From the NCBI RefSeq assembly GCF_014635845.1, contig NZ_BMDP01000002.1, forward strand, positions 372,001 through 436,000: a stretch of DNA of 64,000 nt. The letters are read 5' to 3'. Positions 17,617-25,331 of this stretch are shown in pieces (positions within the stretch are counted from its first letter, which is position 1; every line of letters starts with the position of its first letter). This DNA is from Oxalicibacterium solurbis (lineage in GTDB: Bacteria; Pseudomonadota; Gammaproteobacteria; Burkholderiales; Burkholderiaceae_D). The translations under genes were made by a program, and so were the position numbers. The notes beneath the pieces were generated by a model. That model was not told the origin of the DNA and did no database searches. It saw only the letters and a program-made list of their open reading frames with translations.

Positions 17617-18399
17617 TTATTCCTTGTAATACATTTCATTGACGAACCCATGCGGCGCAACGAACGCCCCCAGCACGCGCTTGTCGCTCTTGCCGTAATA
17701 CTCGTGCCACCAGCGCGCGGCTTGCCAGATCGCTTCCGGGCAGCTGGAACGGCTTTCGAGACCGGGCGTCAGGTCGAAGCCGTTGGCGGCGAAGGCGGTT
17801 TCCAGCATCGCTGCCGATGGCATGCCGACGCCATCGCCGAGCGGATTGGCGGGAATGCCGGTACCCCATGCATACTGTACCCAGCGCAGCAGCAGTGCGG
17901 ACAGGTCGATCGTCAGGCGCTCGGTTTCGAGGCGGGACAGGCTTTTCTTGATGTCTTGTGCGGCGATCGGGAAGGAGAGCAGCGCCAGGTTCGGCAGGAA
18001 TTCGGGTGACGCAAGCTGCGACAGCTTGCCGTGCTGGATTGCATTGGTCGTCGGTGCATAGCCGAATGGTGGATACCATTCGGCCGGCGCGAGCGAGACG
18101 CCGATGGTTTCGCTCATGCCGATATCCGTCTTCAATGCCGGAATGAAGTAGGCGGCGGACCAGGCGCTGGTCGACAGGTCGGGGCGCACGTGCGCCTGCG
18201 CCAGACGCAGGCGGAACGACAGAGGATCGCTGCCGCCTGTCAGCAGCACGAGCGCGTTGTCGCTGCTTTCTGCCAACGGGCTTTTTTTCATCGCGCGGGC
18301 GATCCAGGCAAGATTGCTTTCCTTGGCGGAGCGGCGCTCCAGCTTTTCCACAAGTGGGTTTGCACCCTTGGCGGGCGAGTTGCGGTTGATGGCGCTCAT
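17617..18399 (-). CDS. Unrecognised protein next to a PhoD-type phosphatase
   Basis: 260 residues, no signal peptide, no known motif recognised. The N-terminus is charged (NPLVEKLERRSAKESNLAWIARAMKKS), a central part carries TGGSDPLSFRLRLAQAHVRPDLS, and WHEYYGKSDKRVLGAFVAPHGFVNEMYY closes it. Start ATG at 18397-18399 is preceded by AGGGAG on the minus strand. It lies 144 bases downstream of the phosphatase gene on the same strand, so the two may form one unit. It converges with the end of the aryl polyene operon 33 bases away. Confidence 0.75.
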   Translation of the reverse strand: MSAINRNSPAKGANPLVEKLERRSAKESNLAWIARAMKKSPLAESSDNALVLLTGGSDPLSFRLRLAQAHVRPDLSTSAWSAAYFIPALKTDIGMSETIGVSLAPAEWYPPFGYAPTTNAIQHGKLSQLASPEFLPNLALLSFPIAAQDIKKSLSRLETERLTIDLSALLLRWVQYAWGTGIPANPLGDGVGMPSAAMLETAFAANGFDLTPGLESRSSCPEAIWQAARWWHEYYGKSDKRVLGAFVAPHGFVNEMYYKE

Positions 18400-18543
18400 G
18401 ATCGTTTTCTCCCTGTGAATGTCGTTGCGTATTGCGCCGCTTGTTTTCACGGCTTGTATCTGTGCTTGTGTCTATGGTTTGTGTTGATGGTTTATCTCGC
18501 GCGGCTTTCCTTGTGCATCTTTTCTTGTGCGTTTCTGTGTCGC

Positions 18544-20079
18544 TTATCGTGATGGCCGCAGGCGGAAGGCGGCTTGCCATTTTTCCTTTGTATTGACGGC
18601 ACGATCCTTGTGCAGCGGCAGATAGTCGATCTCGACGTCGACCGCCGGGCCGATGCGGCAAAAGCGCAGCATCAGCGCCATGTTGCCGCGCACGGTGGCC
18701 TGCCCGCCGGCGGTGTTGTTCAGGATGTCGGGCGCGTAGCCGGCTGTCGTGCCGAAGCGCGGCGGCGGTGCCTTGGCATCGTGGTGGCGCGGCCAGGGGC
18801 GGGATTGGCCGAACAATGAGCGAAGGCCGTCGACCGCCAGTGCGACCTGATCGGCGCCGACGCTTTCCACCAGCGAGGTCGGCGAGGAAATCACTTCGAA
18901 GATGGGCGCATTGTCGAGCGGGCCGGCAGCGCGCAGGATGCGTCCCCAGTGAACATCGCCGGTCAGGCACAGTACGGGCAGGCCGGCGCATGAGATGCGC
19001 TCGATCTGTTCGGTGATGAAACGATAGTCTTCCGGATAGTCGGGGAATTCGAAATCGGCGAGATTGCCGCGCAACTCGCCGGCTGCTTCCGCAAACAGCG
19101 ATTGCCCGGTGACGAGTACGCCGTAGCGCGGCAAGGCATCGCCTGCGGCGGCGATCAGCGTATCGGCCCAGTCGCGCAGCGCGTCGCGTCCTTGAATGCC
19201 GAGCAAATCGCCGGCGGCCAGGCGCATTGATTTGCTGTCGGGCTGATCGCCTTGTCCACGATTGCGCGTGCTGCGAGTATCCAGCACGAGAAAAGACAGC
19301 GGATCGATATCGATGCGGCGTGGCGTGCCCATTGCTTGCGCGCTGCCGTTCTGGAACGTCTCGAACGCCAGCTCGGCGGCATCGCTCCAGTTCTTGCGGC
19401 CGGCTTCGGTCCAGCTGTTCTGGATGATGGGACTGGAAAAGGGGGCGTTGTTCCAGTATTCGTGATCGTCGGGAAGCGTGACGATCGGCGCCAGCGACAG
19501 TATCTGCGGAAAGCCGGCCGGGACATCGTGCGGCGTCGGCGTCTGCTGCGGTGCGCCGAACCAGTTGACCAGATAGTCCTGCTGGAATTTCCGCTGCAGC
19601 CATGCCGGCTCGTCGCGGAAATCGCTCAACGTCGGCAGATCGAGATAGACCTGATCGCCGGCCAGGATGGTGAAGTCCGGGCGCGGCTTCAATGTCGCCA
19701 GCTCGCGACCTGCAATGCCGGTTGCATCCTGTGCGCCATGGAAGCAGGACAGCAGCAACAGGTTGAAGCTGCCGTCATTCGAGGCCGGCACAGCTGCCGG
19801 CAGTGTCTGCATCGTGCGCACGATGGTTTCCTTGCCGTGCTTTAGCGTTACTTCGTATCGGGTGGCTGGCTGCAGTCCGTGGAATTCGAATACGCCGGAA
19901 TGAAACGGCCTGCAATCGGGGATGCGCCAGGGGCGCAGGGCACGCAGCGTTACCGCTTGCGCAGGTTTGCCGTCAATCAGCCATGTCAATGCGGTATCCG
20001 GTTCGCGGTGGGCGATGCCGACCCAGATGCGCAATGTGCGCGGATCGTCGGCGACATGGGAAACAAGGGCCAGCGTCAT
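18544..20079 (-). CDS. PhoD-like metallophosphatase (alkaline phosphatase D family)
   Basis: A 511-residue protein with the PhoD-type metal-binding blocks: LLSCFHG, AGDQVYLD, LPDDHEYWNN and LTGDVHWGR. An N-terminal beta-sandwich-like part (about 1-105) precedes the catalytic domain. Unlike secreted PhoD it shows no Tat or Sec signal (it begins MTLALVSHVADD), so it is probably cytosolic or a phosphodiesterase with another substrate. It is followed on the minus strand by the unknown gene at 17617-18399. Confidence 0.85.
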   Translation of the reverse strand: MTLALVSHVADDPRTLRIWVGIAHREPDTALTWLIDGKPAQAVTLRALRPWRIPDCRPFHSGVFEFHGLQPATRYEVTLKHGKETIVRTMQTLPAAVPASNDGSFNLLLLSCFHGAQDATGIAGRELATLKPRPDFTILAGDQVYLDLPTLSDFRDEPAWLQRKFQQDYLVNWFGAPQQTPTPHDVPAGFPQILSLAPIVTLPDDHEYWNNAPFSSPIIQNSWTEAGRKNWSDAAELAFETFQNGSAQAMGTPRRIDIDPLSFLVLDTRSTRNRGQGDQPDSKSMRLAAGDLLGIQGRDALRDWADTLIAAAGDALPRYGVLVTGQSLFAEAAGELRGNLADFEFPDYPEDYRFITEQIERISCAGLPVLCLTGDVHWGRILRAAGPLDNAPIFEVISSPTSLVESVGADQVALAVDGLRSLFGQSRPWPRHHDAKAPPPRFGTTAGYAPDILNNTAGGQATVRGNMALMLRFCRIGPAVDVEIDYLPLHKDRAVNTKEKWQAAFRLRPSR

Positions 20080-20591
20080 GCGAAGCGGGGATATCGAGGG
20101 AATCGGAAGTATGCCTCGTCAATGTGTCAGATGATGGCAAATGGGCGCAATGATGGCATGAGGTGGCGCGAGCATGCAGGATTGTCGAAAACGTGAGCAT
20201 CCCATGAATATGGTGTTTTTCCTGCTGGGAAATGCATAGAGAGCTGCAGTGCGTGAGACGAATTGATGTTTTATTGATGCTTTCTAGTCTTATCAAGATT
20301 GGACCGTACTTATAAAGTAACGATGTGATCAAGGCAGCTAGCGATACGAATCGTTAAGGTCAATGAGGATAGTTCGCGCTTATCAATATGGCGGGCATTT
20401 ACGGCCCTCTCCATCGGAGTCCTTCATCGCATCGACGGCAGCATCGTCGATTTTCAGGTTGTGCCGTAGCTGAACGTAATGTCATGTGAAAAAAAGCGCG
20501 ATAGATACAGTGTGAAATATTAGCCTGCCGATTTTTACCTATGATGCCGTCATTGTTTGAATCGGCTTTGCATCAAAAAGGGACAAGAAAA
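20080..20591 (+). other. Intergenic region, 512 bases, between divergent phosphatase and hydrolase genes
   Basis: AT-richer than its flanks and without a convincing open frame. It must hold the promoters of both divergent genes. No clear operator or terminator was recognised. Confidence 0.5.
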
Positions 20592-21362
20592 ATGCCACCA
20601 CAAATTTTCGATTTCGACGGCCCCAAGGGCTATCGACTTTCCGGACGTCTTTCGGAGCCGGAAATCGCTTCGCGCGGCTGGGCGATTTTTGCGCATTGCT
20701 TCACTTGCGGCAAGGACAGCCTGGCTGCAACACGTGTGACGAAAGCGCTTGCCGAGCGCGGCGTGGGCGTGCTGCGTTTCGATTTCGCGGGGTTGGGAGC
20801 CAGCGGCGGCACTTTTGGCGATTCCAGTTTTGCTGCCGATGTCAGCGATCTGGTTGCTGCGGCACGTGCGATGGAAGCTGCCGGCAAACCGCCTTCATTG
20901 CTGATCGGCCACAGTCTCGGCGGTGCGGCATCGCTGATGGCGGCGGGCGAGTTGCCGAGCGTGCGCGGTGTCGTCACCATTGGCGCGCCGTATGACGTGG
21001 CGCATGTGCTGCGCTTGTTCGATCCGGCCGGGCTGGAAAGGGTGGAAGAGCAAGGAGAGGCGGAAGTGAAACTGGGCGGGCGGCCGTTCGTCGTGCGCAA
21101 GAGTCTGGTCGACGGTTTGCGACAGAACGATTTGCGTTCGCGCATCGCGACTTTGCAGCGGCCGCTGCTGGTCATGCATGCGCCGGGAGACGACACGGTA
21201 GAAATCGCCAGCGCATCGCATATTTTCGCGGCAGCACGCCATCCGAAAAGCTTCATCTCGCTGGATGATGCGGACCATCTGCTGACGCGGCGGGAAGATG
21301 CGGATTACGTGGCGCAATTGATCGCCGCATGGGCGGCACGCTATCTGCCGATGGCAGCGTAA
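20592..21362 (+). CDS. Alpha/beta hydrolase
   Basis: A 256-residue serine hydrolase: nucleophile in IGHSLGGAAS, Asp in MHAPGDDTVEI, His in DDADHLLTRRED. The sequence, including the AHCFTCGKDSLAATR stretch near the oxyanion region, resembles the N-terminal half of the common bacterial hydrolase-OsmC fusion protein, but here the frame ends right after the hydrolase and no OsmC domain follows. Start ATG 20592 is chosen over 20541 because the sequence then begins like the family. The substrate is unknown. Confidence 0.85.
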   Translation: MPPQIFDFDGPKGYRLSGRLSEPEIASRGWAIFAHCFTCGKDSLAATRVTKALAERGVGVLRFDFAGLGASGGTFGDSSFAADVSDLVAAARAMEAAGKPPSLLIGHSLGGAASLMAAGELPSVRGVVTIGAPYDVAHVLRLFDPAGLERVEEQGEAEVKLGGRPFVVRKSLVDGLRQNDLRSRIATLQRPLLVMHAPGDDTVEIASASHIFAAARHPKSFISLDDADHLLTRREDADYVAQLIAAWAARYLPMAA

Positions 21363-21373
21363 TCCACTGAGGG

Positions 21374-21401
21374 AAAAATTTGCCCGGCAGGTGCCGGGCA
21401 A
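21374..21401 (-). terminator. Rho-independent terminator of the 88-residue gene
   Basis: Inverted repeat TTGCCCGGC / GCCGGGCAA (21380-21388 and 21393-21401, loop AGGT), followed in the minus direction by AATTTTTCCC. It lies just past the stop of the minus-strand gene at 21415. Confidence 0.8.
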
Positions 21402-21414
21402 TGTAAAAGTCAGA

Positions 21415-21681
21415 TCAGTGCTTCGTCGGCTTCTTTTCGCCGGTTTGGCGATCGATATATTCGCGCGCCGTCTGCAGGCCGTGTGCTATGCATGCTTCCG
21501 TGGTCGGATACGAGTGGCCGTCGATCACTTCGCGATCTCTGAACCCGCCCGGAAAATGTTCGGTCACATAGACGCGCGGCATGTAGTCGGGCAGTTCGCG
21601 ATCGATGTCGATGCACGACAGGTGGGCCGAGACTTGCACGGAGACGCTCCAGCCTTTGTATGTTTCGTAGTGCGATTGCAT
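21415..21681 (-). CDS. Small conserved-looking protein, function unknown
   Basis: 88 residues, soluble, with balanced composition (RELPDYMPRVYVTEHFPGGF, then EACIAHGLQTAREYIDRQTGEKK). It is flanked by a terminator at 21374-21401 and begins with ATG at 21679-21681 after GGAGAAAACAC on the minus strand. No motif recognised. It is a real gene by ribosome site, own terminator and codon pattern. Confidence 0.75.
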   Translation of the reverse strand: MQSHYETYKGWSVSVQVSAHLSCIDIDRELPDYMPRVYVTEHFPGGFRDREVIDGHSYPTTEACIAHGLQTAREYIDRQTGEKKPTKH

Positions 21682-21744
21682 GTGTTTTCTCCGGAAAATT
21701 GCGAATCGCTATCCTAGCATGTGGCTGCGAAACGATCGTGCAAT

Positions 21745-21780
21745 AAAAAAGCCGCGCCCAAGATTGGACGTGGCTTTTTT
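21745..21780. terminator. Bidirectional terminator
   Basis: Hairpin at 21751-21774 (GCCGCGCCC, loop, GGACGTGGC, with one imperfect pair), flanked by A6 on the left and T6 on the right, so it can stop transcription in both directions. On the minus strand it serves the 59-residue gene at 21796. Confidence 0.8.
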
Positions 21781-21795
21781 CATGGCGAGGTGCAA

Positions 21796-21975
21796 TCAGT
21801 TCAAATCTTCATCGACGGTACTGGTCGACGCTTTTTTCTTGTCGTCTCCAGGTTGCGGTTTGACGCCAGGAATCGTTTCGTGGCGAATGATTTTTTCGTC
21901 TTTGTCGCTTGAGCGCGATGCAGTCGGATTATTGGATTTATCGCGGCTTTGCTGATTGAGGTTATCGGATTTCAT
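21796..21975 (-). CDS. 59-residue hydrophilic protein, function unknown
   Basis: A short frame with ATG at 21973-21975 preceded by a strong AAGGAGACGAC ribosome site on the minus strand, ending just before a terminator. The product is highly charged and low-complexity (MKSDNLNQQSRDKSNN at the N-terminus, HETIPGVKPQPGDDKKK near the middle), so probably intrinsically disordered. No family recognised. Confidence 0.7.
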   Translation of the reverse strand: MKSDNLNQQSRDKSNNPTASRSSDKDEKIIRHETIPGVKPQPGDDKKKASTSTVDEDLN

Positions 21976-22179
21976 GTCGTCTCCTTGATCATGTCGGTAG
22001 GGCCATCTTATGGTCGGAGACAGTCGCAGGGGATCGGTGCTTTTCTGCTTCTTGTGTAGGAATGTCTTTCATCGCGGCACACTGTCATGGCGTGAGGGAT
22101 GGAAATTCATTCCTCAGTTGATGGGCAATGGCAATCAATAATATTGCCGAAGAAAAATGCCGGCTGCCGTCTTCAATGA

Positions 22180-22563
22180 TCAATGCAGCTTGCCGCGCGC
22201 AATTTTCTGTTCCTGGAATTTTTCCACCGTCTGCAGCAGTTCGGCCAGCTCATGTTCCGCATCGGACTGTATCCATTCGATCTCGTCATTTTCCAGCTCG
22301 TCTTCGATGACGACCATTTCCATGCGGAAGATATGCGGGTACTTGTTGGTGGTTTCCTGTAACAGGACGTCGAGCGTCTTGCGTGTCAAGGCATCCTTGA
22401 TGCGCTTGTCGAGAAACAGGCGAACGATGATGAGGCTGTTGTCGGCAGCCAGATCCTGCAGCGCATGCGTTTCGTGCTGCAGCCAGCGGGGAAAATCTTC
22501 GGGTGTAACGAAGTGGGGTACGGTGAGAACGGCGACGTTGAATTGTACGTTCAGACTATCCAT
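22180..22563 (-). CDS. Hypothetical protein, 127 residues
   Basis: A soluble acidic protein with no signal peptide and no recognised domain. The middle segment IVRLFLDKRIKDALTRKTLDVLL and the acidic stretch IEDELENDEIEWIQSD suggest mixed alpha/beta structure. The start is placed at ATG 22561-22563 (CCAGGAAAAACA upstream); a longer frame to 22611 lacks a site. The neighbours are other small unknown genes on the same strand. Confidence 0.65.
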   Translation of the reverse strand: MDSLNVQFNVAVLTVPHFVTPEDFPRWLQHETHALQDLAADNSLIIVRLFLDKRIKDALTRKTLDVLLQETTNKYPHIFRMEMVVIEDELENDEIEWIQSDAEHELAELLQTVEKFQEQKIARGKLH

Positions 22564-23453
22564 TGTTTTTCCTGGATGAGTGGGTGACGTGCGTTTCCAT
22601 GATATGCCCAATTTTCATTTCTGTGCTGCCCGTTCACTATTTTCTGCGAACGGATGGCGCTTGCGAGTGAATTTTTCTAATGCAAACGGTATTGCCGTGA
22701 AAATCGTGATGTGACTGCTCGCTGCTGACACTGGTTGGATAAAGAATTTGGCTTGAGATGGCGGTAAGGGTTCGTGCATATGGGTATGGTGGAGGAAAGA
22801 GCAGACGTATCGAGAATACATAGCCGTGTTATGGCGCTTCTCTATTTGCTATAGAAATGCCGTACGGTTATGCAGTCATGAACGAGGTGGCCTTTCTTCA
22901 TCTGGCTGAAAAGTATCGTGCTTGACCAGGCAGTTTTGTTTGCGTTCCCCCTTAATTTGTATGAACGATGCAGTGACCTTGAATACAGAAATTTTGTTAG
23001 AAGTTTTTCAAGGAATTTGAGGGGGCGGCATGGTGTGTCCTGGTGTTGAATTGAAGATGTAACAAAGCGTGCATTTTTTACCTATAGATTGGTTCGAGAA
23101 TCTGGCCGCAATCTGCTTTTTACAAAGTTGTAGAAATATTATTTTCTACAGTCATTTTCCCTCTGTTATTCCCATATACATGGGATGAAAATCCAAGACA
23201 TTTGTCCAGCCGGGCATATGAATTGCATAGTTGCGCGGAATATCCGATCGATACGCCGGAAATATTTCCGGAAGAATGGTGCTTGGAGGAATTTTTATCT
23301 ACTAGAATCATTCGTAAATGCATCGTACGGCGATTCGCCAGACCGATGTGCAAAACGGCAGCACTCAAATTAGAAGTCTCACCCTTAATACGATGTCCGG
23401 ATCGGCGCCGCGCGCGCCGCTGAAGTACAGAGAAATGTGTTTGGCAGGTGAAA
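22564..23453. other. Gene-poor stretch of about 890 bases
   Basis: Noticeably AT-rich compared with its flanks. Short open frames exist on both strands but none has a ribosome site. It contains a perfect 8-bp dyad at 23129-23150 (TGTAGAAA, six bases, TTTCTACA), which could be an operator or a hairpin. It ends at the histidine kinase start. It may be a remnant of lost or acquired DNA. Confidence 0.5.
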
Positions 23454-24845
23454 ATGTCTAACGAGTCCGGATCGGTTCGCGCAAGCAGCAGGACATGGCT
23501 GACAAAGGCAGGACTGACAGCGGCAATGCTGCTGCTGATCCTCGTATCGGCCATCGCTTTCTATCGTATTCAACAGTTCGCCGACAGCGCGCAACTGGTC
23601 AGCCACACGCATCTCGTCATCGAGAAAATCCATCGCATCTTTTCCGATTTGAAGGACGCCGAGTCCGCGCAACGCGGCTATCTGATCACGGGCGACGAAA
23701 GTTTCCTCGATACGCATCATGCCGTCGTCGTTTCACTGCCGCAGCAGATTACGGAATTGAAAGAGATGACGAAGGACAATCCACAACAGCAGCAACGGAT
23801 AGCGATCATGGAAGACATGATCGATGCGCGTCTGCACGTATTGCGACTCGGAATTGACATGCTGGCCGACCGTACCGAAATCAGCAACACGGAAGTCATC
23901 GCGATGATACGTGGTGATGGACGGCAAACGATGGCGCAGTTGCACACCCAGATTCAGCGCATGATCGATGTCGAGGAAAAGCTGCTGAGGGACAGGGCGA
24001 ATCTGGTGGAGCAGCAGGCTGCGTCGACGAAACGCTGGATCCTGTTCGGCAACCTGCTGGCTGTAGTGCTGCTGCTGTCTGCCATCTGGTTGATCCTGCA
24101 TGAAATTGCGCACCGCAGGACCGCTCAGCGTGAAATCGAAAAGACCGCAGCACAACTGGAATTGACGAACAAGGAGTTGGAAAGCTTCAGCTATTCGGTG
24201 TCGCACGACTTGCGCTCGCCGCTACGGGCGATCGACGGCTATTCGCGCATCTTCGAGGAAGACTTTGCCGACAAGCTGGACGACGAAGGCCGCCGGTTGC
24301 TGAAAGTGATTCGCACCAGTAGCAAGAAGATGGGGCAGCTGATCGATGATCTGCTGGCATTTTCCCGCATGGGACGCAAGCCGGTGGACTTCGGCAAGGT
24401 CGACATGAACGGACTGGTCGACGATGTCTGGCATGAGGTCTGCATGAACATACCGTCGCCACCGCGCCTGGAGAAGAAACCGCTGCCACCGTGCTGGGGC
24501 GATCGTGCGCTGCTGCGGCAGGTCTTCCTGAATTTGCTGGCCAATGCCGTCAAGTACAGCAGCAAGCAACCTGATCCGGTGGTCGAAGTATTCAGCGATC
24601 CGCGCGAGGACGATGTCATCTATTCGGTGCGCGACAACGGCGTCGGTTTCGACATGCGCTTCTATAACAAACTGTTCGGCGTATTCCAGCGCCTGCATAC
24701 GGAAGATGAATTCCCGGGTACCGGCGTCGGGTTGGCGATCGCACAGCGCGTGATCGTGCGGCACGGCGGGCGTATCTGGGCCGAGAGCAAACAGAACGAA
24801 TACACGATTTTCAATTTCAGCCTGCCTAAGGAGACACACGCATGA
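23454..24845 (+). CDS. CHASE3-domain sensor histidine kinase
   Basis: A 463-residue membrane kinase: TM1 at about 20-38, a CHASE3 sensor with the signature [18 protein letters not shown] at 68-85, TM2 at about 196-216, a HisKA phospho-acceptor His251 ([18 protein letters not shown]) and an HATPase domain ([32 protein letters not shown]). The dimerisation region is of the phytochrome-like bacteriophytochrome type. ATG 23454 is preferred (AGGTG upstream) over GTG 23448. Its stop overlaps the response regulator start, so the two are co-translated and probably partners. Confidence 0.9.
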   Translation: MSNESGSVRASSRTWLTKAGLTAAMLLLILVSAIAFYRIQQFADSAQLVSHTHLVIEKIHRIFSDLKDAESAQRGYLITGDESFLDTHHAVVVSLPQQITELKEMTKDNPQQQQRIAIMEDMIDARLHVLRLGIDMLADRTEISNTEVIAMIRGDGRQTMAQLHTQIQRMIDVEEKLLRDRANLVEQQAASTKRWILFGNLLAVVLLLSAIWLILHEIAHRRTAQREIEKTAAQLELTNKELESFSYSVSHDLRSPLRAIDGYSRIFEEDFADKLDDEGRRLLKVIRTSSKKMGQLIDDLLAFSRMGRKPVDFGKVDMNGLVDDVWHEVCMNIPSPPRLEKKPLPPCWGDRALLRQVFLNLLANAVKYSSKQPDPVVEVFSDPREDDVIYSVRDNGVGFDMRFYNKLFGVFQRLHTEDEFPGTGVGLAIAQRVIVRHGGRIWAESKQNEYTIFNFSLPKETHA

Positions 24846-25297
24846 ACAACCTGATGCCCGTGCATATTCTGCTCGCCGAGGATACGCCGACGGATGCCGA
24901 GATGACGATGCGTGCATTGAAGAAGGTCGGCCTCGTCAACAACATCACTTGGGTCACCGACGGCCAGCAGGCGCTGGACTATATTGCGCGCGAAGGAGAG
25001 TTCGCCGGCCGCGTCGAGGGCGATCCGACGCTGATCATGCTGGATCTGAAGATGCCCAAGGTCAACGGCATGGAAGTGCTGAAGTCGATCAAGGGTGACG
25101 ACAGGACGCGGATGATTCCCGTCATCATGCTGACGTCCAGCGCGGAAGAGCCGGATATCGTGCGTTGCTACGAGATGGGCGTGAACAGTTACCTCGTCAA
25201 GCCGGTCGAATCGGATAAGTTCTTCGAAGAAGTATCGAAGGCTGGATTCTATTGGGCGATCCTGAACCGGATTCCAGGGGCGATTGCGAAAGGCTGA
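24842..25297 (+). CDS. Single-domain response regulator (Rcp1-like)
   Basis: A 151-residue REC domain without an output domain. Acidic pocket in [11 protein letters not shown], phospho-acceptor Asp68 ([12 protein letters not shown]), and the Lys in SYLVKPV. Rcp1-type regulators of this length partner phytochrome-like kinases, which fits the kinase directly upstream. It could relay phosphate between that kinase and the REC domain of the protein encoded downstream. Confidence 0.9.
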   Translation: MNNLMPVHILLAEDTPTDAEMTMRALKKVGLVNNITWVTDGQQALDYIAREGEFAGRVEGDPTLIMLDLKMPKVNGMEVLKSIKGDDRTRMIPVIMLTSSAEEPDIVRCYEMGVNSYLVKPVESDKFFEEVSKAGFYWAILNRIPGAIAKG

Positions 25298-25331
25298 ACA
25301 AGGAAGCTGAACACAACCGGAGGGCCGGACG

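Noticed and set aside
17636-19603. 655-codon minus-strand frame spanning two genes
   Set aside because: Out of frame with both the phosphatase and the unknown gene; Arg-rich composition.
22615-22821. 68-codon minus-strand frame
   Set aside because: No ribosome site and unusual composition in an AT-rich gap.
23202-23423. 73-codon plus-strand frame before the kinase
   Set aside because: The middle looks somewhat protein-like, but there is only a TTG start without a ribosome site and the tail is Arg-rich; kept only as part of the gene-free stretch.
23120-23554. 144-codon minus-strand frame
   Set aside because: Overlaps the kinase start antisense and has no ribosome site; no protein-like motif.
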